Below are positions 15,203 to 23,734 of a DNA stretch of 29,095 nucleotides, piece by piece. How positions within the stretch are numbered: position 1 is the stretch's first letter; every line of letters starts with the position of its first letter. Below the pieces are notes generated by a model, which saw nothing but the letters and a program-made list of their open reading frames with translations, was not told the DNA's origin and searched no databases. A program made the position numbers and the translations under genes. The stretch comes from Sulfurirhabdus sp043759595 (GTDB taxonomy: Bacteria > Pseudomonadota > Gammaproteobacteria > Burkholderiales > SMCO01): the NCBI GenBank assembly GCA_043759595.1, contig JAYVLG010000020.1:1-29095 (forward strand), in the 5' to 3' direction.

Positions 15203-16234
15203 ATGAAGGACGACGAGATGGAACCCGAAATTTCATTGAGAAACACCAAGAACGAAATTCTGGAAGCTTACCAGACAGCGCTTAAAAAGCTGGAAGAGTC
15301 CAGAATGCCCGATCGTCAGGCAGAAAAGGTCAAGGTGGAGAAAAAGGAAATTGTCGAAACCGCATCTCAAAATTCGGTTGAAAGGATAGCCAAAAATATC
15401 GTCGAGCTCAAACTGGGTATCGCAAAATCGCTGGACGAACTGGAAGGACAGTTGATTGGCGAGTCGAAAAAGCTGAATGGTATCTGCCAGGCGGTTCAGA
15501 TCGAAACCGAAAATCTTCAGGAAATCCACGAAATTCGTGCCTCTGCTGACAGCCTTGCGGTCTTGTTGCAGGCGCAGAAAGACAAAAAACAGCAATTCGA
15601 GGGGCAGATAGCCCTGGAAAAATCCGAATTTGATGCCGATATGGAGCAAAAACGGCAGCAATGGAAAAAAGAACAGGACGAATTTGACCGTCTGAAAAAA
15701 GAACGGGAAGACCAGTTCAAGAAAGAACGACAGCGCGAGCAGGAAGAATACACTTATGCCTAACAACTGGAAAGAAAGCGTGATCAGGACAGCTATACCG
15801 CCAAGAAAGCGGCATTGGAAAAAGCTTTAGAGGAAAACAAGCAGGCGCTTGAAAAATCCTGAGCAGAGCGGGAAAATGCCCTTGCCGCGCGAGAAAATGA
15901 ACTCATTGAACTTCGCGCTCGCGTTGAGGCGTTTCCGAAAGATCTGGCCCAGGCAGTGGGGAATGCGGAGAAGGCTGTTACCGAGAAACTCCAGTTTGCT
16001 TACAAGTTTGATAAGGAAATGCTGGCCAACGAAGTAGAAGGCGAGAAAAAACTCAGCAATCAGATCATTGCTTCTCTGGAAGCCAAGATAAAAGAACAGG
16101 ACGAGCAAATTCGCCAATTGACCTTAAAGGCTAACGAAGCCAGTTTGCAGGTGCAGAATATCGCGATTAAGGTCATCGAAGGTGCCGCACCTGCACGGCG
16201 CGGATTTGAATGGGTTGATGAAGCCAGTCGGTAG
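15203..16234 (+). pseudogene. Coiled-coil protein gene interrupted by two in-frame stops
   Basis: One uninterrupted frame of 344 codons contains TAA at 15761-15763 (codon 187) and TGA at 15860-15862 (codon 220) before the final TAG at 16232-16234. The reading continues sensibly after both stops (QLERKRDQDSY; AERENALAARENELIEL), so these are nonsense changes, not frameshifts. The product is rich in Lys, Glu and Gln heptads and is predicted coiled coil throughout. It ends in a more conserved part, KLQFAYKFDKEMLANEVEGE and NIAIKVIEGA, seen in an uncharacterised bacterial family. No signal peptide. The start could also be the ATG at 15218. A truncated 186-residue protein may still be made. Confidence 0.7.
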
Positions 16235-16488
16235 GGCAGCTGAATAGCCTTGTCGTCTTTAAAAGAAAGCTTGGCATCCCTCAGCCAGCGTTAGGAGTCT
16301 GTTGGACTTGAAGAGCTGAAGTGAAGTAGGTCAAGCAGGCAAGTCGCACAGCGGTTGCTCGTAGAGTTCAGTCAGCTTCAGCGATTGAGTTAAGCCATAA
16401 GAAGTTGATCCAGCCGATAAGAAATGGTGGCAGAAAAGGTATTGGCGCATCTAAAACAGTTAAGAATTTGATTTTTAGGAAAGCAATA

Positions 16489-19083
16489 ATGAAAAGCAGT
16501 GAAATTCGACAGAAGTTTCTTGATTACTTTGCTAGCCATGGTCACACAATTGTGCCATCGAGTCCGCTTGTGCCGGGCAATGATCCTACCTTGCTTTTCA
16601 CTAATGCCGGGATGGTGCAATTCAAGGATGCGTTCCTGGGACGCGAGAATCGTTCCTATGTGCGCGCTACCAGTTCCCAGCGTTGTGTAAGGGCTGGCGG
16701 CAAGCATAATGATCTGGAAAATGTCGGATATACCGCCCGTCATCACACTTTCTTCGAAATGCTGGGTAATTTCAGCTTTGGCGATTATTTTAAACGTAAC
16801 GCCATTCAATACGCCTGGGAATTCCTGACAAAAGAACTGAATATTCCTGCAGAAAAATTATGGGTGACAGTCTATATCGAAGACGATGAAGCGGCTGACA
16901 TCTGGCTGAATGAAATCGGTGTGCCTGCGGATCGTTTGGCGCGTATTGCTGGTAGCGATAACTTCTGGCAAATGGGCGACACGGGACCATGTGGTCCTTG
17001 CACCGAAATATTCTACGACCACGGCCCGGATGTGGCAGGTGGGCCACCGGGGACAGCAGATGCAGATGGTGACCGCTATATTGAAATCTGGAATCTGGTG
17101 TTCATGCAATACAACCGCGATGAATCCGGTACGCTGAACCCATTGCCTAAACCTTCCGTAGATACCGGTATGGGGCTGGAGCGTATTTCAGCAGTTATGC
17201 AGCATGTACATAGCAATTACGATATTGATCTGTTCCAGGATCTGATCAAGGCCGCTGCCCGTGAAACCGGCGCAAAAGAGCTTGCCAATAATTCCCTGAA
17301 AGTGATTGCTGATCATATTCGCGCATGCTCATTCCTGATTACCGATGGCGTTATTCCGGGTAATGAAGGTCGTGGCTATGTGCTGCGCCGCATTATTCGC
17401 CGTGCCATTCGTCATGGCTACAAACTGGGCCAGAAGCAGCCGTTTTTTCACCTGTTGGTAGAAGACCTGGCTAAAGCCATGGGCGTGGCTTATCCAGAGC
17501 TTATTGAAGCAAAAGATCGCGTTACCAACGTACTGAAGCAGGAAGAAGAACGTTTTGCAGAAACGCTGGAACATGGCATGGGCGTGCTGGAAACGGCCAT
17601 GAAGAGCGAAGATAAAATGCTGGATGGCGAAACCGTTTTCAAACTGTACGATACATTCGGCTTCCCGCTGGATCTGACTGCTGACGTTGCGAGAGAACGC
17701 GGTATTACCGTTGATTTTGCAGGCTTCCAGAACGCCATGCAAATGCAGCGTGAACGTGCCCGTGCTGCTTCAAAATTCAGCATGAAAGGCGGTGTGGAAT
17801 TTGAAGGGCAGGCGACTGAGTTTTTCGGGTATGACACATTGCATGTGGATGGTCATATTCTGGCTATCTACAAAGAAGGCACGCAGGTAAACAGTATCGA
17901 TGCAGGCGATATGGCCGTGATTGTTCTGGATCGTACACCGTTTTACGCTGAGTCTGGCGGACAGGTAGGCGATTGCGGAGAAATTGCATCAAGCGGCGGG
18001 ACGTTCACGGTAGATGATACCCAGAAAATTCAGGCAGAAGTTTTCGGGCATAAAGGCGTTCTGAAAACCGGCAAACTATCCGTGGGCGACACAGTGCAAG
18101 CACAGGTAAACGCTGCGGCGCGGAGCCGCGCTGCGTATAACCACTCAGCAACGCATTTGCTTCACGCCGCGCTGCGCAAAGTGCTGGGCAGCCATGTATC
18201 GCAAAAAGGATCGCTGGTTGATCAGTCCCGTACCCGTTTTGATTTTGTACATAATGAGCCGGTCACTGTCGATCAGATCAAGCAGATTGAAGAAATGGTT
18301 AATCAGGAAATCCGTCGTAACGTAGCAGTAGAAACCCGGTTGATGAAACACGATGAAGCTATAAAACATGGCGCTATGGCGTTGTTTGGTGAAAAGTATG
18401 GCGATGAAGTTCGTGTGGTAGGCATGGGTGACTTCTCAACTGAATTGTGCGGTGGTACACACGTTAAACGCAGTGGCGATATTGGTCTGTTTAAGATCAT
18501 ATCCGAATCAGGTGTGGCTGCTGGCATACGTCGTGTTGAAGCTGTTACCGGACCCGGTGCGCTTGAGTATGTGCAGCAACAACAGCAGCAATTGCAGGAT
18601 GTGGCGGCTTCACTCAAAGCCTCTCCACAGGAAATCACCCAGAAAATCGGTCAGATCATGGATAACGTCAAGAGCCTGGAAAAAGAACTCTCCCGACTTA
18701 AATCCAAATTGGCCGCATCGCAAGGTGATGATCTGGCAGGCAGTGCCGTGGATGTGGCAGGCGCAAAAGTGCTGGCAGTGGCCATTGATGGTGCTGATGC
18801 CACTGCCCTGCGAGAAACCATGGATAAACTCAAGGATAAACTGAAATCCTGTGCCGTAGTTCTGGCTTCCACAGAAGGCGGTAAAGTTACCCTGATTGCA
18901 GGCGTAACGCAAGATTTGACCGCAAAAGTGAAAGCAGGTGAACTGGTCAACTTTGTAGCCCAGCAAGTGGGTGGTAAAGGCGGTGGACGCCCGGATATGG
19001 CCCAAGCCGGTGGAACCGAACCAGCTAAATTGCCTCAGGCATTGGCTGGGGTGGCTGAATGGGTGAAGGGTAAGATGGCCTGA
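16489..19083 (+). CDS. alaS: Alanyl-tRNA synthetase
   Basis: Charges tRNA-Ala and edits mischarged Ser and Gly. From the ATG at 16489 (MKSSEIRQKFLDYF, preceded by TTAGGA) the product has 864 residues. The aminoacylation domain shows DPTLLFTNAGMVQFKD, RHHTFFEMLGNFSFGDYF and GPCTEIFYDHGP, and GMGLERI. The editing domain has HSATH (His552, His556) and CGGTH (Cys654, His658) as zinc ligands, followed by the C-Ala domain ending PDMAQAGGTEP. An upstream in-frame ATG at 16405 adds 28 residues unlike the family and is rejected. A terminator follows. Confidence 0.98.
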   Translation: MKSSEIRQKFLDYFASHGHTIVPSSPLVPGNDPTLLFTNAGMVQFKDAFLGRENRSYVRATSSQRCVRAGGKHNDLENVGYTARHHTFFEMLGNFSFGDYFKRNAIQYAWEFLTKELNIPAEKLWVTVYIEDDEAADIWLNEIGVPADRLARIAGSDNFWQMGDTGPCGPCTEIFYDHGPDVAGGPPGTADADGDRYIEIWNLVFMQYNRDESGTLNPLPKPSVDTGMGLERISAVMQHVHSNYDIDLFQDLIKAAARETGAKELANNSLKVIADHIRACSFLITDGVIPGNEGRGYVLRRIIRRAIRHGYKLGQKQPFFHLLVEDLAKAMGVAYPELIEAKDRVTNVLKQEEERFAETLEHGMGVLETAMKSEDKMLDGETVFKLYDTFGFPLDLTADVARERGITVDFAGFQNAMQMQRERARAASKFSMKGGVEFEGQATEFFGYDTLHVDGHILAIYKEGTQVNSIDAGDMAVIVLDRTPFYAESGGQVGDCGEIASSGGTFTVDDTQKIQAEVFGHKGVLKTGKLSVGDTVQAQVNAAARSRAAYNHSATHLLHAALRKVLGSHVSQKGSLVDQSRTRFDFVHNEPVTVDQIKQIEEMVNQEIRRNVAVETRLMKHDEAIKHGAMALFGEKYGDEVRVVGMGDFSTELCGGTHVKRSGDIGLFKIISESGVAAGIRRVEAVTGPGALEYVQQQQQQLQDVAASLKASPQEITQKIGQIMDNVKSLEKELSRLKSKLAASQGDDLAGSAVDVAGAKVLAVAIDGADATALRETMDKLKDKLKSCAVVLASTEGGKVTLIAGVTQDLTAKVKAGELVNFVAQQVGGKGGGRPDMAQAGGTEPAKLPQALAGVAEWVKGKMA

Positions 19084-19101
19084 TATTTGTTAATAAGGAA
19101 A

Positions 19102-19132
19102 CCGGGCAGGAGAACTTCTGCCCGGTTTTTTT
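19102..19132 (+). terminator. Rho-independent terminator of alaS
   Basis: Perfect 8-bp stem CCGGGCAG (19102-19109) / CTGCCCGG (19118-19125), an 8-base loop and seven T residues, 19 bases after the alaS stop. Confidence 0.95.
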
Positions 19133-19389
19133 GTAATAATACTTATAGTGAATGGGTGCGATCTCGCGTTATGTGAAATGTAGGATGTCAAAAAGTAAAT
19201 CGCATTGCCCCACAGGTTTTGCGGGTTGCGTTACTTGCCCCTATCTGCGAATCTCATTTTATTCGGCCCAATAACGACTGCTTCCGTTTGCTAAAATGAA
19301 TTTTACCTCACCTAAATTATTCATGGCTATTCTTGTTTCAGATGCATGGGAGATAACCCCTCTGAAATTTGATGGATAGTAGAATGCTA

Positions 19390-19421
19390 AAAGACCCCTG
19401 TACTATATTGTCGGGGCCTTT
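19390..19421 (-). terminator. Terminator of the PEP-CTERM gene
   Basis: On the minus strand AAAGGCCCC pairs with GGGGTCTTT (nine pairs, one G-T) across a 14-base loop and is followed by a T run, 19 bases past the gene end. The flanking A/T runs let it work in both directions. Confidence 0.8.
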
Positions 19422-19439
19422 ATTGAGTGCGGAAGAATG

Positions 19440-20258
19440 TTAGTTATGTTTACTGCGGCGAGCAGCAGCCAAACCAGCTAGGCCAATTCCCATCAGTGCT
19501 AAGGAGATTGGTTCAGGAACGCCATTCGGGTTGGTGATGCTGCCACCAGAACCACCAATTATGATTGAGCTGGATGTAGTATTACTAATTCCTAGCACAG
19601 GAATAGGGGAGAAACCATTAAATGCGCTGTGGTACGGCCCAGCGCTTAAGTCTGCATTGGTCAGGCCTGGGAACGCGCTATTACCTGCTGCTGTAAGTGA
19701 AATTCCAGTGGAGGACTCAGAAGTTACAGTAACAGCTGGTAGTAATGCAGTCAGCCATTGATAACCGTTTGCCTGGCTGAACAGACCGCCACCACTGCCT
19801 ACAAAACTGTTGATGGTTGCTGAATACGCCGAAAAACTACTACCGGATACTCCGCCACCAACGTTACCACCCGAATCCATCAGCAAGACACCCACATTGT
19901 TGATATTGACAGAGCCTACGCCACTAAAGAAATTAGCAAAGTCTGCGATCGAAATATTGCTGCTAGTCCAGCCGCCGCCGACTAAAGAGGATAAATTGAA
20001 TGCGGAGTTGGCTGCGGCACCTGCTGTGCTGGTGCTGCCTAGAATGGCGACCGTTTTATTGCCATTGGTAACACCGGCACCAATGTTTTCCAAAGCGCGT
20101 TGCATAAAGAACCATCCATTCTGGTTTACGCCAGCGGAGACTGAGCCATGATCATCTGCATCAGTACCGGCAAGGATAAATGGACCTGCAATTGCGGATG
20201 TTGACGCCATGCACGCGGCTGAAAATAATAATTTAAATTTAAGCGAGAGTTTTGTCAT
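19440..20258 (-). CDS. PEP-CTERM sorting-signal protein
   Basis: A 272-residue exported protein with a Sec signal peptide (KFKLLFSAACMASTSAIAG, cleavage about residue 24) and a C-terminal PEP-CTERM tail: VPEP, a hydrophobic helix, then AARRSKHN. Such proteins are handled by exosortase EpsH/XrtA and sent to the surface or extracellular matrix, often with exopolysaccharide genes; no exosortase lies in this window. The body is rich in Ser, Gly, Asn and Ala with GTDADDHG, LMDSGGNVGGG and FVGSGGGLFSQANGYQWL; no catalytic family is recognised. A sigma-54 promoter at 20317-20332 and ribosome site GGAG precede it. Confidence 0.92.
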   Translation of the reverse strand: MTKLSLKFKLLFSAACMASTSAIAGPFILAGTDADDHGSVSAGVNQNGWFFMQRALENIGAGVTNGNKTVAILGSTSTAGAAANSAFNLSSLVGGGWTSSNISIADFANFFSGVGSVNINNVGVLLMDSGGNVGGGVSGSSFSAYSATINSFVGSGGGLFSQANGYQWLTALLPAVTVTSESSTGISLTAAGNSAFPGLTNADLSAGPYHSAFNGFSPIPVLGISNTTSSSIIIGGSGGSITNPNGVPEPISLALMGIGLAGLAAARRSKHN

Positions 20259-20316
20259 TTTTTAGATGCTCCAATTAAGATAATTAAATAATAAAAATGT
20301 TTACGAGTATTGTATA

Positions 20317-20332
20317 AGCAAATTTTGTGCCA
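20317..20332 (-). promoter_or_regulatory. Sigma-54 promoter of the PEP-CTERM gene
   Basis: On the minus strand the site reads TGGCACAAAATTTGCT. It has GG at -24 and GC at -12 with the required 10-bp spacing, and matches the TGGCAC-N5-TTGCW consensus fully. Transcription would start near 20305, about 50 bases before the ATG. PEP-CTERM genes are known to be controlled by RpoN with the PrsK/PrsR two-component pair. Confidence 0.85.
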
Positions 20333-20792
20333 TTATTACATTAGTATATTAAAACACTTATAAAACAATAAGTTGTTTGTTTCCATAGAAAATATTTTAA
20401 GAAAAATTGAGATCTCAAAAATTTTTTGTAAAAAAAATCGACAATGAATGCTTCAATCACATTGAGAAGCAATATTTTCGTAAATGATTTTAATTTTTTC
20501 TATGCGCTAGATACCCTATAGGTGATTAATTTTATAGGTTATTTCTTGGTAGGGTTTTATAGTGATATTTGTTTTGGAGATCAAATGAGAATAGGCATTG
20601 AAGAAGTGTTTTTAAGTTTTTTTAGACTATTTGATCCATTGTTATAAATATTGGTGTAAATAATTTCGACAAAATTAGTTATAATAGTTTGATTGTATTG
20701 CGTTTTAGTAATTACTATCGAGGGTAGCTAACAGCTTGCACCCTATTTGTTGCGCTTGAAAATGCCGGCGACCATTTAATAATTACTTGTAA
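20333..20792. other. AT-rich region with no recognised gene; one tiny ORF with good RBS
   Basis: No gene is recognised. The only notable frame is 20585-20647 (plus): GGAG, eight bases, then ATG and 20 codons (MRIGIEEVFLSFFRLFDPLL). It could be chance. Stretches of A and T dominate, and upstream activator sites for the PEP-CTERM promoter could lie here but cannot be pinpointed. Confidence 0.4.
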
Positions 20793-21050
20793 CTATTTGC
20801 TACGCTGCGCAAATTGCCCGGTCGCTTCATCTATTCGAAGTGAATTAACCGCATGCCGTTCTATTGCCATGCTGTGTGCCTGTTTCTGGCGATAAACGCG
20901 TTGACGGCTATTCCGGGTTTATTTCCTGCTGATGGTTGATTCGCTTCGGTACAGCACGTTGGCTATCCCTCTTTGGGTTTGTCCAGCATTCTTTAAGGTG
21001 TAAATCTGGTATCGTTCTTTTTGGGTGAGGTGTGTATAGTTCTTCTTTGC
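20793..21050 (-). pseudogene. IS30-family transposase remnant
   Basis: On the minus strand the frame reads KKNYTHLTQKERYQIYTLKN, then AGQTQRGIANVL and RSESTISRK, the N-terminal helix-turn-helix of IS30 transposases. It hits an in-frame TAA at 20919-20921 where a Glu is usual (SRE), and continues as RQRVYRQKQAHSMA before degrading to a TAG at 20793. No start codon, no DDE domain and no terminal repeats are visible, so this is an old relic. Confidence 0.8.
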
Positions 21051-21234
21051 AATTTCGACTGGCTAGTCAAAAAGGCTCGGATGCTACCGCATCTCGCCCA
21101 CATAACCAATATTATTCAAAATTGCGCCTCAATGTTGAATCCGCCTTTTTGAAATATTATAGGCTACATTTTTCTTTTTAGAGCAGATTAGTGGCTGCGT
21201 ATGTTTATTTTAGTTGTCTAAGGGGTAAAACGAT

Positions 21235-21645
21235 ATGCGTAGTGCTAATTGGTACACCTGTTTTGCGAAGGCAGCCTCTCATTTCAGCGGCCGTCCCCGT
21301 GTATTCACACTCGCCGTCGCAATTATTGCCGTTTGGGTAATCACAGGTCCCATTTTCAATTTCAGTGACACGTGGTAATTAGTCATTAACACGGGCACTA
21401 CGATTATCACGTTCTTGATGGTCTTCCTGATTCAGAATACACAAAATCGGGATACCGAAGCAATACAAGTAAAACTGGATGAGTTAATCCGCGCAACCTA
21501 GGGTGTTCATAATGCCTTACTTGACCTGGAAGAACTGGAAGAGGAAACGCTTGATGCGTTTAGACTAAAGTATCAAGCGCTTGCTACGGCAGCACGTGCG
21601 GACTTAGGAAACGGAAATAGGGATACAGGAACTCCGGAGCCATGA
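21235..21645 (+). pseudogene. Low-affinity iron permease-like gene with two nonsense codons
   Basis: The 137-codon frame starts MRSANWYTCFAKAASHFSGR and reads through two membrane segments (VFTLAVAIIAVWVITGPIFNF; TIITFLMVFLIQ) to NTQNRDTEAIQVKLDELIRA, LLDLEELEEETLDAFR and a tail. This is the pattern of the short bacterial low-affinity iron permease family. TAA at 21376-21378 (after DTW) and TAG at 21499-21501 (after RAT) interrupt it; both sit where Gln is expected and are one C-to-T change away. There is no frameshift. It would be a small inner-membrane protein if repaired. It lies next to the IS30 relic. Confidence 0.8.
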
Positions 21646-22046
21646 AACTCAATGACAGCCTCGTGAGTGTCTTCTAAACTGGTCAGGTAGTACAAGGCGT
21701 TTTTACACTGATAGCGCAATCTATATAACTCCAGCTTTGGTAATGTTGTACGGACAACTGTATGTCGAAATAGAGAGCTAATCTCAAATGAAACCTATGC
21801 TCGGTCAATGTCTAAAATAAAATAGAAAATACCTCGCCATCAGATCAGCGCATATTTTTTCAGTAGAATAGGCACCGCATTGTCGCAGGCTGAGTAAATT
21901 AAATGTGTTTAACTCGGTTTGTTCATGTATCTATAAATTCGTACGTCAACTTGTAAATATCAGCTTGTCATGCATAATTGACTGAGATGGCAGTAAAAAT
22001 AAGGTAAACAAGCAAACCCAATATATTCAGGTGGAAGACACAGAAT
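21646..22046. other. 401-bp region without recognised genes
   Basis: AT-rich, no convincing frame on either strand. It should contain the promoter of the lipoprotein-phospholipase pair; a possible ribosome site GGTGGAAG (22030-22037) precedes its TTG start. Nothing else is recognised. Confidence 0.4.
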
Positions 22047-22541
22047 TTGTTTAAAAAGACTAAGAAATGGCTGTTTTACCTTGTTTTATTCATAGGCATT
22101 ACCTCTTGCGCCTCCAATCCGAACGTTGTTGATCATGCTTTTGGCTTCGATATGCGTAAAGACGGCCAGGATGCTGTTGTGCTGGATTACCGGTACGGTA
22201 GTTCGAATTTGCCGGTTAGAGCGCCCGAGTGGGCTGTGAAAGAGGGTAAAACTTTTGCGTCAAATGGGGTGCAGGGCTCCATGAGCAAGGGTGAATTTCT
22301 GTATTTGAAATGGCGGAACATTACCACGGGTAAGGTGTATGAGGATACTGTTGATCTTCGTCAGCGCTTACCTGTCAATATCACTGATCACACTATTTAC
22401 TTTGTGATTCATGGGGCACAGTTGTATGTGTATCTGATTTCCCCAGAGAATGTGGCGAGTTCAGCAGATAAATCTGACCATGGACCGCGCATTTATCGCA
22501 ACCGGAAAGTCATCACTATTTATCCGGATCATCTGAACTAA
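22047..22541 (+). CDS. Lipoprotein, candidate immunity protein for the adjacent phospholipase
   Basis: 164 residues from a TTG start. The basic start FKKTKKW, hydrophobic core YLVLFIGI and lipobox ITSC (Cys21) mark a lipoprotein with its body in the periplasm. The mature part has GVQGSMSKGEFLYLKWRNI, YEDTVDLRQRLP and FVIHGAQLYVYLI. I recall this pattern from uncharacterised lipoproteins beside DUF2235 proteins. It lies 27 bases before the phospholipase-like gene in the same direction. Periplasmic lipoproteins protect against Tle-type lipase effectors in known type VI systems; the assignment here rests on that context. Confidence 0.8.
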   Translation: MFKKTKKWLFYLVLFIGITSCASNPNVVDHAFGFDMRKDGQDAVVLDYRYGSSNLPVRAPEWAVKEGKTFASNGVQGSMSKGEFLYLKWRNITTGKVYEDTVDLRQRLPVNITDHTIYFVIHGAQLYVYLISPENVASSADKSDHGPRIYRNRKVITIYPDHLN

Positions 22542-22568
22542 TCCCTCAATCATAAAAGGATGGTTGCT

Positions 22569-23639
22569 ATGCCTGTAGAAATTGACTTGAATGCGACGCA
22601 AAGACAAGATAGCCTGGATTGCAACCTTGAGATGTGCAAGAAAATGGTTGATGGCGCGGTTGAGGGGGCGATTCCTGGAGGTCAATTTATTTACTTTGCC
22701 GCATTTGATGGCACGAACAATGATAAGAAGAACGTGCATAAGTCTGAACAGCAAACCAATGTTGCTCAATTGTGGGAGCAGTATGAAGTCGCAACGGGGG
22801 AAGAAGGGAATGGGGGGCTTCATGGCAGGTATTTTCCAGGTCTGGGTACAGAAGGTAAGCCATTTACGGAATCCTGGTACCCTGCAGCTGTGACAGCGGG
22901 GGTAGTTAAAGCAGCGGAAAACGCTTATAAAGACTTCAGCGTACAAGCGGCTGACTGGCTTAAGGATAATCCGGATGCGCCAGTTACTGTAGCGCTGACT
23001 GGATTTAGTCGTGGTGTGGCTTCAGCAGCGATATTCAGTCAGTTGTTGTATAAAAATGGATTGGTTGATTCAACCGGTAAGCTCCTGATTGATCCGAGTA
23101 AGGTGACGGTTTCGGCAGGTGTGCTGTTTGATCCGGTTGCAACGGGCGTTAAAGGAAATATGGCCTTCCCGCCTAACGTTAAAAATTGTGTGGCTATCAA
23201 GGCCCTGAATGAATATAGACAAAAGTTTCTGGCTATTGATTATTCGAAGCAGGCAGATATTGTGACTACCCTGAGAATGTACGGTAATCATTGTGATGTT
23301 GGCGGGGGATATGATAATTGCTTTGGGGCGGTAACCTTGCAGGCTGCGACGCAGTTTCTTCAGAAATCCGGGTTGCCTTTGGCAGATGTGCCACCCAGCC
23401 GTATGCGTGAGAACGCGCTGGACAAGTTTGTCATCCACAGCGAGCAAGCAGATGAAAATGGAAACAAATTATGGGAAGTGACTGATAACGTTGGGTGGGG
23501 GTATTATGTGGAAGGTACCTTTAAGTACCCGGATAAACGGTTATTTGATGAGAAAGTGGTGGTGACACCCGCTTCAGCACCCGATGCTACCGGGAAGCGA
23601 AGCTTTACGCTCTATAATGGTGAAGTGATCAAGGTGTAG
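22569..23639 (+). CDS. DUF2235/Tle1-like phospholipase effector
   Basis: An alpha/beta hydrolase of the DUF2235 family, which includes the type VI phospholipase effector Tle1. From the ATG at 22569 (AAAGGA eight to nine bases upstream; an ATG at 22560 would leave no room for a ribosome site) it has 356 residues. Seen: FDGTNND (46-52), the nucleophile elbow GFSRG (Ser147), LFDPVATG (Asp188) and NHCDVGGGY (His241), the expected triad. No signal peptide and no PAAR, VgrG or Rhs part is present, so delivery is unknown. The predicted target is membrane phospholipid. It is preceded by a lipoprotein and followed by a strong terminator, giving a compact two-gene unit. Confidence 0.85.
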   Translation: MPVEIDLNATQRQDSLDCNLEMCKKMVDGAVEGAIPGGQFIYFAAFDGTNNDKKNVHKSEQQTNVAQLWEQYEVATGEEGNGGLHGRYFPGLGTEGKPFTESWYPAAVTAGVVKAAENAYKDFSVQAADWLKDNPDAPVTVALTGFSRGVASAAIFSQLLYKNGLVDSTGKLLIDPSKVTVSAGVLFDPVATGVKGNMAFPPNVKNCVAIKALNEYRQKFLAIDYSKQADIVTTLRMYGNHCDVGGGYDNCFGAVTLQAATQFLQKSGLPLADVPPSRMRENALDKFVIHSEQADENGNKLWEVTDNVGWGYYVEGTFKYPDKRLFDEKVVVTPASAPDATGKRSFTLYNGEVIKV

Positions 23640-23678
23640 CGGTTATTGACAATAGGCCGCGTGACACCTTGATCTTTT
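23627..23678 (+). terminator. Terminator overlapping the phospholipase stop codon
   Basis: GATCAAGGTGT (23627-23637) pairs with ACACCTTGATC (23664-23674), 11 perfect pairs, with an inner GCGG/CCGC pairing and TTTT after it. The stem begins inside the last codons of the gene. Confidence 0.8.
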
Positions 23679-23734
23679 CTGCGAGGGGTGAGAAGCAGGA
23701 ATTATTAACCGTTGCAGGGCACTCTTTTACGCCT

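Noticed and set aside
16405..16488. In-frame upstream ATG that would lengthen alaS by 28 residues
   Set aside because: The added residues do not resemble alanyl-tRNA synthetases, and the ATG at 16489 has a good ribosome site and gives the family start MKSSEIRQKF.
15203..21645. Stop-codon reassignment or programmed readthrough to explain the interrupted frames
   Set aside because: TAA, TAG and TGA are all involved while neighbouring housekeeping genes use the same codons as normal stops, so ordinary nonsense mutation is simpler.
22461..22946. 161-residue minus-strand frame opposite the lipoprotein-phospholipase pair
   Set aside because: It lies antisense to two genes with clear motifs and shows no recognisable domain.
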